Both the position numbers and the translations under genes were made by a program. The notes below the pieces were generated by a model. The model worked only from the letters and a program-made list of their open reading frames with translations, was not told the DNA's origin and made no database searches. This document shows positions 8,055 to 16,558 of a stretch of 64,000 bases of DNA, in pieces. Source of the stretch: Neisseria lactamica NS19 (GTDB lineage: Bacteria > Pseudomonadota > Gammaproteobacteria > Burkholderiales > Neisseriaceae). The DNA lies in contig AEPI01000039.1 of assembly GCA_000193795.2 (NCBI GenBank), forward strand, positions 1 to 64,000, written 5' to 3'. Numbering within the stretch: the stretch's first letter is position 1; each line of letters opens with the position of its first letter.

Positions 8055-8707
8055 TTATTTATTTTCAAGGCTTTTATTAGATATATAATTCGCATCTAGA
8101 ATTTGAATGAATTCACTTTTTATAATAATGCATTTGGATGATTTTTCAGTATTACTTACCCCATCATGTTCAAGAAAAGAAACTGATTCAGGACAAAATA
8201 CCTTTGTGTCTCCTAGATTCCAAGCCATATAACCATATAGGGCGTTTTTACGCCCATTAGCAGCCATAGAACATTTATCTTTGTTTTCATTACATGAAAA
8301 AGTTAGTTTAATAGCATGTAAATCAAAAGTATCAATGCCGCTAACTTCTTTTTCATTATATCTGCCATGAACAAGATACCATGATGAATCTTGATTGCTT
8401 TCAATAATTCTTAAAGGCAATAATAATCTAGATGGAAAATTATCTGATATATTTGCAATAATAAATAAAAACAAAATGATATAATAAATAAAAACAGGTT
8501 GATTGCTAAAATTTTCTCTCTACTTGAAAAACGTTCATTAAATATTATAAAAGATGATAAAATAATGTCAATTGCTGGTAAAAATAAAGTAGAAAGAAAA
8601 AATATATCATGATAATTGATATTAATCCAGCTATTTGATATAGGAATAAATATAAATACTATTGGATAGAAATTTGCTAGCATCGGAATGAAAAAGGAGA
8701 AAACCAC
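8055..8707 (-). pseudogene. Membrane protein split by a 23-bp imperfect tandem duplication
   Basis: Two overlapping frames read as one broken gene. The upstream frame (8707-8411) codes for a chain with about three to four hydrophobic helices (for example FFLSTLFLPAIDIILSSFII and AINLFLFII). The downstream frame (8474-8055) codes for a soluble C-terminal domain with four cysteines (FSCNENKDKCS, FCPES, KCIII). The repeat ATAATAAATAAAAAC occurs at 8458-8472 and 8481-8495, and removing one 23-base unit joins the frames cleanly as INLFLFIIANISDN, giving about 209 residues. The start is uncertain: GTG at 8707 sits directly on an AAGGAG, and ATG at 8683 is an alternative. Function is not recognised. 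Confidence 0.65.
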
Positions 8708-8730
8708 TCCTTGCCAAAAATTTTTAATTT

Positions 8731-8925
8731 TTATATTCCTAAAATTTTTAAATTTATAAAATAAGAGAAGACTCCAATCAAATAAATAATTAATGGGAAA
8801 ATTAGCATTGAAAAAATAATTAATTGATTATTTAACTCTTTCGAAATATATGTTTTTATCAACATAAGTATTAAAAATAAAACAATGGGAGAACATAATA
8901 CGAAGCAAAATAATAATTGATTCAT
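8731..8925 (-). CDS. Small membrane protein, two helices
   Basis: A 64-residue AT-rich frame that is almost entirely hydrophobic: an N-terminal helix (LLFCFVLCSPIVLFLILMLI), a short polar link with KTYISKELNNQ, and a second helix (LIIFSMLIFPLIIYLIGVF). It lies eight bases after the gene at 8934-9227 and just before the split membrane gene, all on the same strand, so the three probably form one transcript. No family is recognised. The weak ribosome site (TATGGA) and small size leave some doubt that it is translated. Confidence 0.55.
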   Translation of the reverse strand: MNQLLFCFVLCSPIVLFLILMLIKTYISKELNNQLIIFSMLIFPLIIYLIGVFSYFINLKILGI

Positions 8926-8933
8926 TCCATAAA

Positions 8934-9227
8934 TTATTTTTTATTTTCTACTTTTTTATTTTCATTAAAAAATAATATTGAGTATGGAATTGATAAAGAT
9001 ATAAATATGCAAAATAGCATCAAAGAGAACACTATTGATACACTCAAAAAAGCAGAAGGCGCGCCAATAATATCGGGAAAAATACTCTTTTGATTAATTG
9101 AATCTAGGTAGCTATATGTAATAAAAGCGCCAAATATTGTTCCTAATATTGTAATAACAGGAATGGCATTTGAAATTAAATTATTTGCATCTTGAATAGT
9201 TAAAGAATCCACTTTATTTTGATGCAT
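8934..9227 (-). CDS. Membrane protein, two helices
   Basis: A 97-residue protein with two predicted membrane helices: about residues 22-42 (AIPVITILGTIFGAFITYSYL) and 58-84 (SVSIVFSLMLFCIFISLSIP). The ATG at 9227 is chosen because ACAGGAG lies seven bases before it; an in-frame start at 9281 would overlap the end of uvrB. The N-terminus is polar and the C-terminus lysine-rich, so both ends probably face the cytoplasm. It heads the AT-rich three-gene membrane cluster downstream of uvrB. Function is unknown; immunity, phage-defence or signalling accessory roles are possible but unsupported by a motif. Confidence 0.65.
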   Translation of the reverse strand: MHQNKVDSLTIQDANNLISNAIPVITILGTIFGAFITYSYLDSINQKSIFPDIIGAPSAFLSVSIVFSLMLFCIFISLSIPYSILFFNENKKVENKK

Positions 9228-9267
9228 TTGAAACTCCTGTGTTAATTTAAATAAATACAGTTTATTA

Positions 9268-11295
9268 TTACTCAGCCCCAAACAACAACCCTTCCTTAAT
9301 CCCCCGTATCCTATCCCTCAACACAGCCGCCTCTTCAAACTGCAAATCCCTAGCCGCCTGCTGCATGGCTTTTTCCAGTTTGGCAATTTCTTTAATCGCG
9401 TCTTCTTCGTTGTGGATTTCGCCGACTTTAACCTTGTTTTTGCCTTGTCTACGGCCTTTGCTGCTGTCTTCTTCGTGGTACACGCCGTCGATGATGTCTT
9501 TGACTTGTTTTTTAATCTGCTGCGGTACGATGCCGTGTTCTTCGTTGAATTTAATCTGTTTTTCGCGGCGGCGTTCGGTTTCGTCGATGGCGGCTTTCAT
9601 GGAGTCGGTGATTTTGTCGGCGTACAGGATGGCGACGCCGTTCACGTTACGCGCGGCGCGGCCTATGGTTTGAATCAGGCTGCGGTGGGAGCGTAGGAAG
9701 CCTTCTTTGTCGGCGTCGAGGATGGCAACAAGGGAGACTTCGGGGATGTCGAGGCCTTCGCGCAAGAGGTTGATGCCGACGAGTACGTCAAACAGGCCAA
9801 GCCGCAAATCGCGGATGATTTCAACGCGCTCTACCGTGTCGATGTCGCTGTGGAGGTAGCGCACTTTGATACCGAGTTCGCTGTAATAGTCGGTGAGTTG
9901 CTCCGCCATGCGTTTGGTGAGGGTGGTAACGAGAACGCGTTCGCCTTTTTGGATGCGGTCGTTGATTTCGCTCATTAAATCGTCGACTTGGGTGGCGACG
10001 GGGCGGATGATGATTTGGGGGTCGACCAGTCCTGTGGGGCGGACGACTTGTTCGACCACTTGTCCGGCGTGTTCTTCTTCGTATTTGGCGGGGGTGGCGG
10101 AAACGAAGACGGTTTGCGGCATGACTTTTTCAAATTCGTGGAATTTGAGCGGGCGGTTGTCGCGGGCGGAAGGCAGGCGGAAGCCGTAGTCCACGAGGTT
10201 TTGTTTGCGCGAGGCGTCGCCTTTGTACATGCCGCCGATTTGGGTAACGGTAACGTGGCTTTCGTCGATGAACATAATGGCGTTGTCGGGCAGGTAGTCC
10301 ATCAGCGTGGGCGGCGGTTCGCCTTCTTTTTTGCCGGAGAAGTGGCGGGAGTAGTTTTCGATACCTTTGCAGAAGCCCATTTCGTAGAGCATTTCGAGGT
10401 CGAAGCGGGTGCGCTGTTCGATGCGTTGTTGCTCGACGGGGCGTTGTTCGCGGGCGAAAAATTCGATGCGTTCGCACAGTTCTTCTTTGATGGACTCACA
10501 GGCGCGCAAGACGGTGTCGCGCGGGGTAACGTAGTGGCTGGACGGGAAGACGGTGTAGCGGCCGACGCGTTGAATAAGGCTGCCTGAAAGCGGGTCGAAT
10601 ATATCGAGGCGGTCGATTTCGTCGTCAAACAGGCTGATGCGCAAGGCGTTTTCGGAGCTTTCGGCGGGGTACACGTCAATCACGTCGCCGCGCACGCGGA
10701 AGCTGCCGCGTTTGAAGTCCAAATCGCCGCGTTCGTACTGCATGGAAACGAGTGTGGCGATGATGTCGCGCTGGGCTATGGTGTCGCCTTCTTTGACGGA
10801 CAACACCATTTGTTGATATTCGGTCGGGTCGCCGATACCGTAAATAGCGGACACGGTGGCGACGATAATCACGTCGTTGCGCGTCATCAGGTTTTTGGTG
10901 GCGGAAAGGCGCATCTGCTCGATGTGTTCGTTGATCGCGCTGTCTTTTTCGATGAACAAGTCGCGGCTGGGCACATAGGCTTCGGGTTGGTAATAGTCGT
11001 AGTAGGAGACGAAATATTCCACCGCGTTTTCAGGGAAAAACTCGCGCATTTCGGCGTAAAGCTGCGCTGCCAGCGTTTTGTTGTGCGCCATGATGATGGC
11101 GGGGCGGCCGCTTTGGGCGATGACGTTCGCCATGGTGTAGGTTTTTCCCGAACCGGTTACGCCAAGCAGGGTTTGGTAGGCAAGGCCGTCTGAAAGCCCT
11201 TCGAGCAGGCCGGCAATGGCGGTAGGCTGGTCGCCGGCGGGCGGGAAGGGTTGGTGGAGTTTGAAGGGGGAATCGGGGTATTGGATGACTTCCAT
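9268..11295 (-). CDS. uvrB: Excinuclease ABC subunit B (UvrB)
   Basis: UvrB is the helicase-like damage-verifying subunit that receives DNA from UvrA and recruits UvrC. The 675-residue product has Walker A GVTGSGKTYT near residues 38-47, the beta-hairpin region with SYYDYYQPEAYVPS near residue 92, the DEAD-like IDESHVT, helicase motif VI QTIGRAARN, and a C-terminal UVR motif (LQFEEAAVLRDRI) that pairs with the UVR motif of UvrC. The start at 11295 is preferred over 11367 because family members begin close to MEVIQYP. An uptake-sequence hairpin separates it from the next gene upstream. Very confident. Confidence 0.97.
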   Translation of the reverse strand: MEVIQYPDSPFKLHQPFPPAGDQPTAIAGLLEGLSDGLAYQTLLGVTGSGKTYTMANVIAQSGRPAIIMAHNKTLAAQLYAEMREFFPENAVEYFVSYYDYYQPEAYVPSRDLFIEKDSAINEHIEQMRLSATKNLMTRNDVIIVATVSAIYGIGDPTEYQQMVLSVKEGDTIAQRDIIATLVSMQYERGDLDFKRGSFRVRGDVIDVYPAESSENALRISLFDDEIDRLDIFDPLSGSLIQRVGRYTVFPSSHYVTPRDTVLRACESIKEELCERIEFFAREQRPVEQQRIEQRTRFDLEMLYEMGFCKGIENYSRHFSGKKEGEPPPTLMDYLPDNAIMFIDESHVTVTQIGGMYKGDASRKQNLVDYGFRLPSARDNRPLKFHEFEKVMPQTVFVSATPAKYEEEHAGQVVEQVVRPTGLVDPQIIIRPVATQVDDLMSEINDRIQKGERVLVTTLTKRMAEQLTDYYSELGIKVRYLHSDIDTVERVEIIRDLRLGLFDVLVGINLLREGLDIPEVSLVAILDADKEGFLRSHRSLIQTIGRAARNVNGVAILYADKITDSMKAAIDETERRREKQIKFNEEHGIVPQQIKKQVKDIIDGVYHEEDSSKGRRQGKNKVKVGEIHNEEDAIKEIAKLEKAMQQAARDLQFEEAAVLRDRIRGIKEGLLFGAE

Positions 11296-11356
11296 AATCT
11301 TGCCTGTGATGCGTTTGCGGACAAAGCGTGTAGTAGGGATGGGGCAGAAACGTCTT

Positions 11357-11402
11357 TCAGACGGCATGGAATAAAAGACATTCCCAACCGTATGCCGTCT
11401 GA
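11357..11402. terminator. Uptake-sequence inverted pair
   Basis: TTCAGACGGCAT at 11357-11368 and ATGCCGTCTGAA at 11391-11402 face each other across 22 bases, between the 3' end of the DUF1963 gene and uvrB. It probably ends the DUF1963 transcript. The wide loop makes it weaker than the tight hairpins elsewhere. Confidence 0.5.
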
Positions 11403-11404
11403 AC

Positions 11405-12226
11405 TCAACCGCAATCCCAAGTGAATGCCGTTTTGGAAAAATCGCATTTTTCCAAATCTTCGGGCGCGATAAAGAAATTGCCGATGCCCATATCGCCCCA
11501 CATGATGTCTATTCCTTCGTTCTCATCATATTGGCTTTCCAATTGGAACAGCAGTTCATAGCCTTCCAAACTGCCGCCGCGCGGATCGTATTGGGCAAAG
11601 CAGGGATAACCGCCAATACAGTGCCCCGCCTGATTGGAGGCTTCCCGATAGTTCTCGTAAAGCCGCCAATCGTTGTTACCCGTATCCGTAACCCTTTCAA
11701 GAATCAGCTTGCGCATTTCCGGAAAAATCTGATCGAAACGGTAATCATCGAAAGACAGATATTGCGTCTCCGGTTCGGAAAAAACCATGCGGAATTCTTC
11801 CTCTGCACCAAACGGCAGACCGACTCCGAAATCCCCGAAATCGGAATATGCCGGAACATCCGAACGCAAACCTTCCTGCCGCACTTCACGATGGTACAAA
11901 ACACGGAATCCCTTTTGGGCGCGCAAGTCGTCGAAATCCATGCCCGACAAATCGTCGTAACCGTCGACAAAGAACTGGACAATGCCTTCGGTCGGATAGT
12001 CCGGCAAATGCGGCATTTGGGCAAAGTTGATTTGCGCCAACAGGGAAAGCGGTTGTCCTTGGGCGTTTTGGGGATATTCCATACCCTCCGGCAGATAAGG
12101 TCTGCCACCGACCTTGCTGTCCCACAGTTTTACTGTCTCTTTCTTCAAAGAAAAACGTACGACGGGTTTTGCCGTGGCTGCAATTTTCTCTGCAAACGGT
12201 TCAAATTCCGGTAAAAAATCGCTCAT
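11405..12226 (-). CDS. DUF1963 (YwqG-like) protein
   Basis: A 273-residue cytoplasmic protein of the YwqG/DUF1963 family. Family features seen are the opening SKVGGRPYLPEGMEYPQNAQGQPL segment in two parts, LLAQINFAQMPHLPDYP at about residues 65-82, GIVQFFVDGYDD, and the closing IDMWGDMGIGNFFI-type segment (here IDIMWGDMGIGNFF) near residues 246-260 with aspartates and glycines. The biochemical role of this family is not established. ATG 12226 is used because AAAGGAC lies just before it; an upstream in-frame ATG would start within the uptake-sequence hairpin. It is separated by hairpins from both neighbours, so it is probably its own unit. Confidence 0.85.
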   Translation of the reverse strand: MSDFLPEFEPFAEKIAATAKPVVRFSLKKETVKLWDSKVGGRPYLPEGMEYPQNAQGQPLSLLAQINFAQMPHLPDYPTEGIVQFFVDGYDDLSGMDFDDLRAQKGFRVLYHREVRQEGLRSDVPAYSDFGDFGVGLPFGAEEEFRMVFSEPETQYLSFDDYRFDQIFPEMRKLILERVTDTGNNDWRLYENYREASNQAGHCIGGYPCFAQYDPRGGSLEGYELLFQLESQYDENEGIDIMWGDMGIGNFFIAPEDLEKCDFSKTAFTWDCG

Positions 12227-12248
12227 AACCTGTCCTTTCAAACATAAT

Positions 12249-12277
12249 ATGCCGTCTGAAATCCTTTCAGACGGCAT
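12249..12277. terminator. Terminator between ctpA and DUF1963 gene
   Basis: A tight hairpin of ATGCCGTCTGAA and TTCAGACGGCAT with a five-base loop, directly downstream of the protease gene and upstream of the DUF1963 gene. Confidence 0.75.
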
Positions 12278-12286
12278 CGCCAAAGC

Positions 12287-13762
12287 CTACTTCTTATCTT
12301 TCTTATCTTTATTTGAAACCGGCTTTTTCGCCGCCAGCCCCAAAGACTTCTGCCACTGTTCGGGCGACTTGACCAAATCCAAAGCCTTACGCAACTGGTC
12401 GTCTTTGGCAGGGTTGGGAATCCGCCTTGAAGACAAATCCTCATCCTTTTTCTTTTTGCCTTTTTCTTTTGCAGCGGGTTTGTCCGCATTTTCTTCAACC
12501 GGCACGGCAAGGGTTTCACTATTGACATCCTCGCCGCCCAAGGGATTGCCGATGTGTCCGACCAAATCCGCCTCGCGGCTTTCAAAAGCACGTTCCTTAT
12601 CTTTTACTTCGACATCGGGAACAATCCCCTGCGCCTGAATAGAACGGTCGTTCGGCGTATAATACAGCGCCGTTGTCAGCTTGACCGCGCTGCCGTTGGA
12701 CAAGGGAATCAAAGTCTGAACCGAACCTTTGCCGAAGCTCTGCGTACCGACAATCACCGCGCGTTTATGGTCCTGCAATGCACCGGCGACAATCTCCGAC
12801 GCGGAAGCCGAACCGGAATTAACCAATACCGTCATCGGAATCGTTTTCAACTCGGCAGGAATACCCGCCAAAGGATCTGCTCCGGCTTTAAAAATATAAT
12901 CTTCGGGACGCGCCTTTAACACAAAGCCTTCCGTACCTTCCCGCCCTTTCGTGCTGACAACGACCGCATCAGACGGCAAAAACGCCGCCGATACGCCGAC
13001 CGCACCGTTCAAAAGGCCTCCCGGGTCGTCCCGCAAATCCAACACCAGCCCTTTGAGCGGTTTTCCTTTATTTTCCTTGACCAGCTCTTTTGCGGCGGTA
13101 TTGACGCTTTCGACCGTCCGCTCTTGGAACTGCGACACGCGGATATAACCGTAATCCGGTTCAAGCAAATGATGGCGGACGCTTTTCACTTTAATGATGG
13201 CACGCGTCAGGTTGACGACGACCGGTTTGTCGGCATTTTTACGCGACAGCGTCAAAGTAATCTTCGTCCCCGGCTTGCCCCGCATTTTCTTCACCGCTTC
13301 GCTGACCGTCATCCCCCGCGTCGAAACATTGTCGATTTTCACAATGAAGTCGCCGCTTTTCACCCCCGCCCGTTCCGCAGGCGTATCCTCAATCGGCGCA
13401 ACCACTTTGACAAAACCGTCTTCCTGCCCGATTTCCATCCCCAAGCCGCCAAATTCGCCGCTGGTCGATTCCTGCATTTCCGCATAACCTTTTTTATCCA
13501 TATATTCGGAATGCGGGTCCAAACCGGCCACCATACCCTTCATCGCACCTTCAAACAAATCGGCATCAGGCTTGTCCTGATAATAGTTTGCCTTAATCTG
13601 ACCGTAAACCTCCGCCATTGTGCGGATGGATTGGACCGGCAGGACTTCGTTATCCCGCTTGTCCTTCCCGGAGGCAAAACCCTGCACCGCCAGACTGACG
13701 GCCACGCCGCTGATTGCGCCCAAGGTATAAAGTGCGATTTTCTTAAAAACAGGTTTCGACAT
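12287..13762 (-). CDS. Carboxy-terminal processing protease (S41 family)
   Basis: A periplasmic serine protease of the CtpA/Prc type that trims or degrades proteins from their C-terminus. The 491-residue chain has an N-terminal signal anchor (ALYTLGAISGVAVSLAVQG), a PDZ domain at about residues 95-180 (GLGMEIGQEDGFVKVV, AGVKSGDFIVKIDN), and the peptidase core with the catalytic serine in NSGSASASEIVAGAL near residue 316 and the catalytic lysine in TQSFGKGSVQT near 342. The lysine-rich tail after about residue 430 is low in complexity. It lies 135 bases downstream of the EnvC-like gene on the same strand; many bacteria pair these two genes, in keeping with a role in cell-wall hydrolase control. 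Confidence 0.92.
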   Translation of the reverse strand: MSKPVFKKIALYTLGAISGVAVSLAVQGFASGKDKRDNEVLPVQSIRTMAEVYGQIKANYYQDKPDADLFEGAMKGMVAGLDPHSEYMDKKGYAEMQESTSGEFGGLGMEIGQEDGFVKVVAPIEDTPAERAGVKSGDFIVKIDNVSTRGMTVSEAVKKMRGKPGTKITLTLSRKNADKPVVVNLTRAIIKVKSVRHHLLEPDYGYIRVSQFQERTVESVNTAAKELVKENKGKPLKGLVLDLRDDPGGLLNGAVGVSAAFLPSDAVVVSTKGREGTEGFVLKARPEDYIFKAGADPLAGIPAELKTIPMTVLVNSGSASASEIVAGALQDHKRAVIVGTQSFGKGSVQTLIPLSNGSAVKLTTALYYTPNDRSIQAQGIVPDVEVKDKERAFESREADLVGHIGNPLGGEDVNSETLAVPVEENADKPAAKEKGKKKKDEDLSSRRIPNPAKDDQLRKALDLVKSPEQWQKSLGLAAKKPVSNKDKKDKK

Positions 13763-13897
13763 TCTTCTTTAACTTTCTCTCTTGATTTCCCGAAAACGGA
13801 AACACAGCCATTGAAAACGTATTGAAAACGGCAGGGTTTGCAACGGGATGCGCCGCGCCGGACAATCCGCGCAAAACCTGCCTTTTTATTTTCCCGA

Positions 13898-15670
13898 TCA
13901 ACGTATCCAGCTCGAAGGGTTCAACACCCGGCCTTGATAACGTATTTGCAGGTAAAGCCCCTCTTCTCCGTCCGGCAGCGATCCGCTCGTCCCGATTTTG
14001 CTTCCGGACGCAACGGAATATCCTTTGCCGACGGAAATTTCGCTCAAACCGGCATAGATACTGATGTAGTTTTCACCGTGATCGACCACGACCACCTTGC
14101 CGTAGCCGTCCAACTCGTCCGCATAGCTTACCGTTCCCGGCGCAATGCTTTCAACCGCTGCCGGCGCAGTGGAATAGAACACGCCTTTCCAAACATCGCC
14201 GCCGCTCCGGCTCTGCCCGAAAAGTCCGGTCGGCACACCGTCAACCGGTTTTTTCAAACGTCCCTGCATACGGCTGAAACTGTCGGCGCTGCCGATACCC
14301 GTTACCGGAGGGGCTTGGATGCTCCTGTCTTCGGCGGTCAGGTTGGACATTGCCCCTCGCCGCGCCGCCTCTTGCCCGGCTTTTTCGGCGGCCGCCAGCC
14401 TGGCTTCCGCCAGTTTTCTTTTTGCTTCCGCATCCCGAATGCGGTGTTCGGCCTTTTTCTTTTCCAAATTGCTCAAGAGCTTGTTCAGTTGCTGCTCGTT
14501 TTCTTTCTGTTCCAGCAGTTTGCGGGCATCTTTGGCGATTTTGGCATTCTGCCTGCGGCTTTCCGCCTGTTCCGCCGCATCGGTTACACCCTGTTTTTTC
14601 AGCAGGGATTGCACGTTTGCCTGAATCTTTTTCAGATATGCCAGTTCGTTATTGATTTTCTGCTCTTGAATTGCCAAAGCCTTCTGCTGTTTTTCCAAAT
14701 CTTTGACGACTTTACGATTTGAGTCGTTCACATAACGCGTATAGCGCAAAAAGCGGTTTTTCTGGCCCGGTTCGGCATTTTTCAGGAACAGGGCGACCGC
14801 ATTGGGTTGGCTGTTTTTATAGTTTCCCGATACGAAACGGGAAATCTGCGCTTTCGTACCGGCGACTTCCGTTTTCAAACGGTTCAGCTCGGTATTGAGT
14901 TTTTGGAACTTGTCCCAAGCCTCGCGCTGTTTGCGGTTGACGGAAGCAAGGTTGCCGCGCGCCTGACGGATACGCTCTTGGCGGATACGCTCTTCCTCAA
15001 GCTGTTTGAGGGAATTGCTGACATGAAGCAGCATTCCTTCGCTTTGTTTGAGCAGGGCTTTTTTGTTTTCGACATCGTTGGTTGCTGCGGCAACGGCGGC
15101 TTTCAATTCGTCGGAATCGGTTTTGGCATTTTTCTCTTCCGTGTGTTTTTTGTCCTGTTTCACTGCTTTGCCGTCCTTGTCGGAACGGACTTTTTTATTT
15201 GCAGAAACAGTATCTTTGTCCGCCTTGCCGCCCTTACGCGGATTGTCCTGTCCTTTTGCCTCTTTTTTACCTTGTTTGTTTTCAGGCTGTGTTTTTGCGT
15301 TTTTTTCTTTGGATTCGGACACAGGCTTGCCATGTGCCTTTTTGTGTTCCGCCTTCGATTCCTTATCCTCTTCGCGTCCTTTGCGCGCAGACTGCCCGGA
15401 TGTTGCCTCCTTCTCTGCTTCTTTGCGGTTTTTGGCGGTTTTTTTGGACTCTTCGCCCTCTTTTGCCGCCTCTTTGCCGCCTGTTTTTTTATCTTTCACT
15501 GCGGCATTTTTGCCTTTTTCTTTTTTGCCTTCCGCCGCTTTGGGCTGTTCTTTTTTGTTCTTCGCCTGTTTTTTCACTTCGGCGGAACGGTTGTGCGCCG
15601 CGTCGTGTGCGGCAACGGCGGGCGTGGAAAAGACAAGCATCAGGGCGAGCAGGAGGGGTTTGTATTGCAT
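13898..15670 (-). CDS. EnvC-like murein hydrolase activator (M23/LytM domain)
   Basis: A 590-residue exported protein. Residues 1-21 are a signal peptide (LLLALMLVFSTPAVAA). Residues 22-190 are a very Lys/Glu/Ala-rich low-complexity stretch, much longer than in E. coli EnvC. Residues 190-440 are coiled coil, and the last 110 residues are a LytM/M23 domain (YGKVVVVDHGENYISIYAGL to YQGRVLNPSSWI). The zinc-binding H-x3-D and H-x-H residues are not at their usual places, as in EnvC, so it is probably a non-catalytic activator of a cell-wall amidase rather than an endopeptidase. It is upstream of the S41 protease on the same strand. Confidence 0.85.
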   Translation of the reverse strand: MQYKPLLLALMLVFSTPAVAAHDAAHNRSAEVKKQAKNKKEQPKAAEGKKEKGKNAAVKDKKTGGKEAAKEGEESKKTAKNRKEAEKEATSGQSARKGREEDKESKAEHKKAHGKPVSESKEKNAKTQPENKQGKKEAKGQDNPRKGGKADKDTVSANKKVRSDKDGKAVKQDKKHTEEKNAKTDSDELKAAVAAATNDVENKKALLKQSEGMLLHVSNSLKQLEEERIRQERIRQARGNLASVNRKQREAWDKFQKLNTELNRLKTEVAGTKAQISRFVSGNYKNSQPNAVALFLKNAEPGQKNRFLRYTRYVNDSNRKVVKDLEKQQKALAIQEQKINNELAYLKKIQANVQSLLKKQGVTDAAEQAESRRQNAKIAKDARKLLEQKENEQQLNKLLSNLEKKKAEHRIRDAEAKRKLAEARLAAAEKAGQEAARRGAMSNLTAEDRSIQAPPVTGIGSADSFSRMQGRLKKPVDGVPTGLFGQSRSGGDVWKGVFYSTAPAAVESIAPGTVSYADELDGYGKVVVVDHGENYISIYAGLSEISVGKGYSVASGSKIGTSGSLPDGEEGLYLQIRYQGRVLNPSSWIR

Positions 15671-15996
15671 GGTTCGGCCTTCGGAAAAAGTTGGATAATA
15701 CTGAAGGCTGCACGAAAGCAGCCGGACGTTTGGATTATACTGTCAGTTATGCCGTCTGAAAATGCCGTTTGCCCAATCTTGCACCTTCTTTGCGCGGATA
15801 CTTGCAATCGGCTCAAACAGCCTTATATTGTGCGGCATATTTTCAATGCTGCAACAGATATTGTGTTCCGGCACACAGGGCAGCACATGAAGCCGCATAC
15901 CGTATGCTGCCCGATTTGGGAGCGTGCGCCCCTCCAAACAAAGCAAGCCCTGCCGCCTTCACGGAAAACGGGGATTCAACCGATAAGGAAATTTTG
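15671..15996. other. Divergent intergenic region, envC-like gene and creA
   Basis: 326 bases between two divergent genes. It contains a small hairpin (GGCTGC-ACGAAA-GCAGCC, 15706-15723), one uptake sequence near 15751 and an imperfect repeat (TTGGATAATACTG near 15691 and TTGGATTATACTG near 15730) that may include -10 elements. No gene is convincing here. Confidence 0.4.
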
Positions 15997-16557
15997 ATGA
16001 ACAGACTGCTACCGCTGTCTGCCGCCGTCCTGCCGACTGCCTGCGGCAGCGGCGAAACCGATAAAATCGGACGGGCAAGTACCGTTTTCAATATGCTGGG
16101 AAAAAACGACCGTATCGAAGTGGAAGGATTCGACGATTCCGACGTTCAAGGGCTTACCTGTTATATTTCGTATGCAAAAAAAGGCGGCTTGAAGGAAATG
16201 GCCAATTTGGAAGAAGACGCGTCCGACTCATCGGTTTCGTGCGTTCAGACGGCATCTTCGATTTCTTTTGACGAAACCGCCGTGCGCAAACCGAAAGAAG
16301 TTTTCAAGCGCGGTGCGAGTTTCGCGTTCAAGAGCCGGCAGATTGTCCGTTATTACGACCCCAAACGCAAAGCCTTCGCCTATTTGGTGTACAGCGATAA
16401 AATCGTCCAAGGTTCGCCGAAAAATTCGTTGGGCGCGGTTTCCTGTTTCGGCAGCGGCATACCGCAAGCCGACGGGGTGCAAGCCGATACTTCCGGCAAA
16501 CTGCTTGCCGGCGCCTGCATGATTTCCAACCCGATAGAAAATCCCGACAAACGCTGA
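15997..16557 (+). CDS. creA: CreA family protein, putative lipoprotein
   Basis: A 186-residue member of the CreA family, exported proteins of unknown function. The family core is clear: IGRASTVFNMLGKNDRIEVEG in two parts, VQGLTCYISYAKKGGLKE, SVSCVQTASSISFD, and SFAFKSRQIVRYYDPKRKA. The N-terminus is a short signal peptide ending at LPTAC-G, which would be a lipobox but has proline at the -3 position where leucine is usual, so lipid attachment is uncertain. ATG 15997 is chosen because AAGGAAATTTTG precedes it and the signal peptide starts here; longer in-frame starts upstream give no family sequence. One base separates it from yqgE, so they are probably co-transcribed. Confidence 0.88.
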   Translation: MNRLLPLSAAVLPTACGSGETDKIGRASTVFNMLGKNDRIEVEGFDDSDVQGLTCYISYAKKGGLKEMANLEEDASDSSVSCVQTASSISFDETAVRKPKEVFKRGASFAFKSRQIVRYYDPKRKAFAYLVYSDKIVQGSPKNSLGAVSCFGSGIPQADGVQADTSGKLLAGACMISNPIENPDKR

Positions 16558-16558
16558 T

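Noticed and set aside
14807..15997. A 396-codon Phe/Leu-rich frame opposite the EnvC-like gene
   Set aside because: Reverse image of the Lys/Glu-rich leader; looks like a membrane protein only for that reason.
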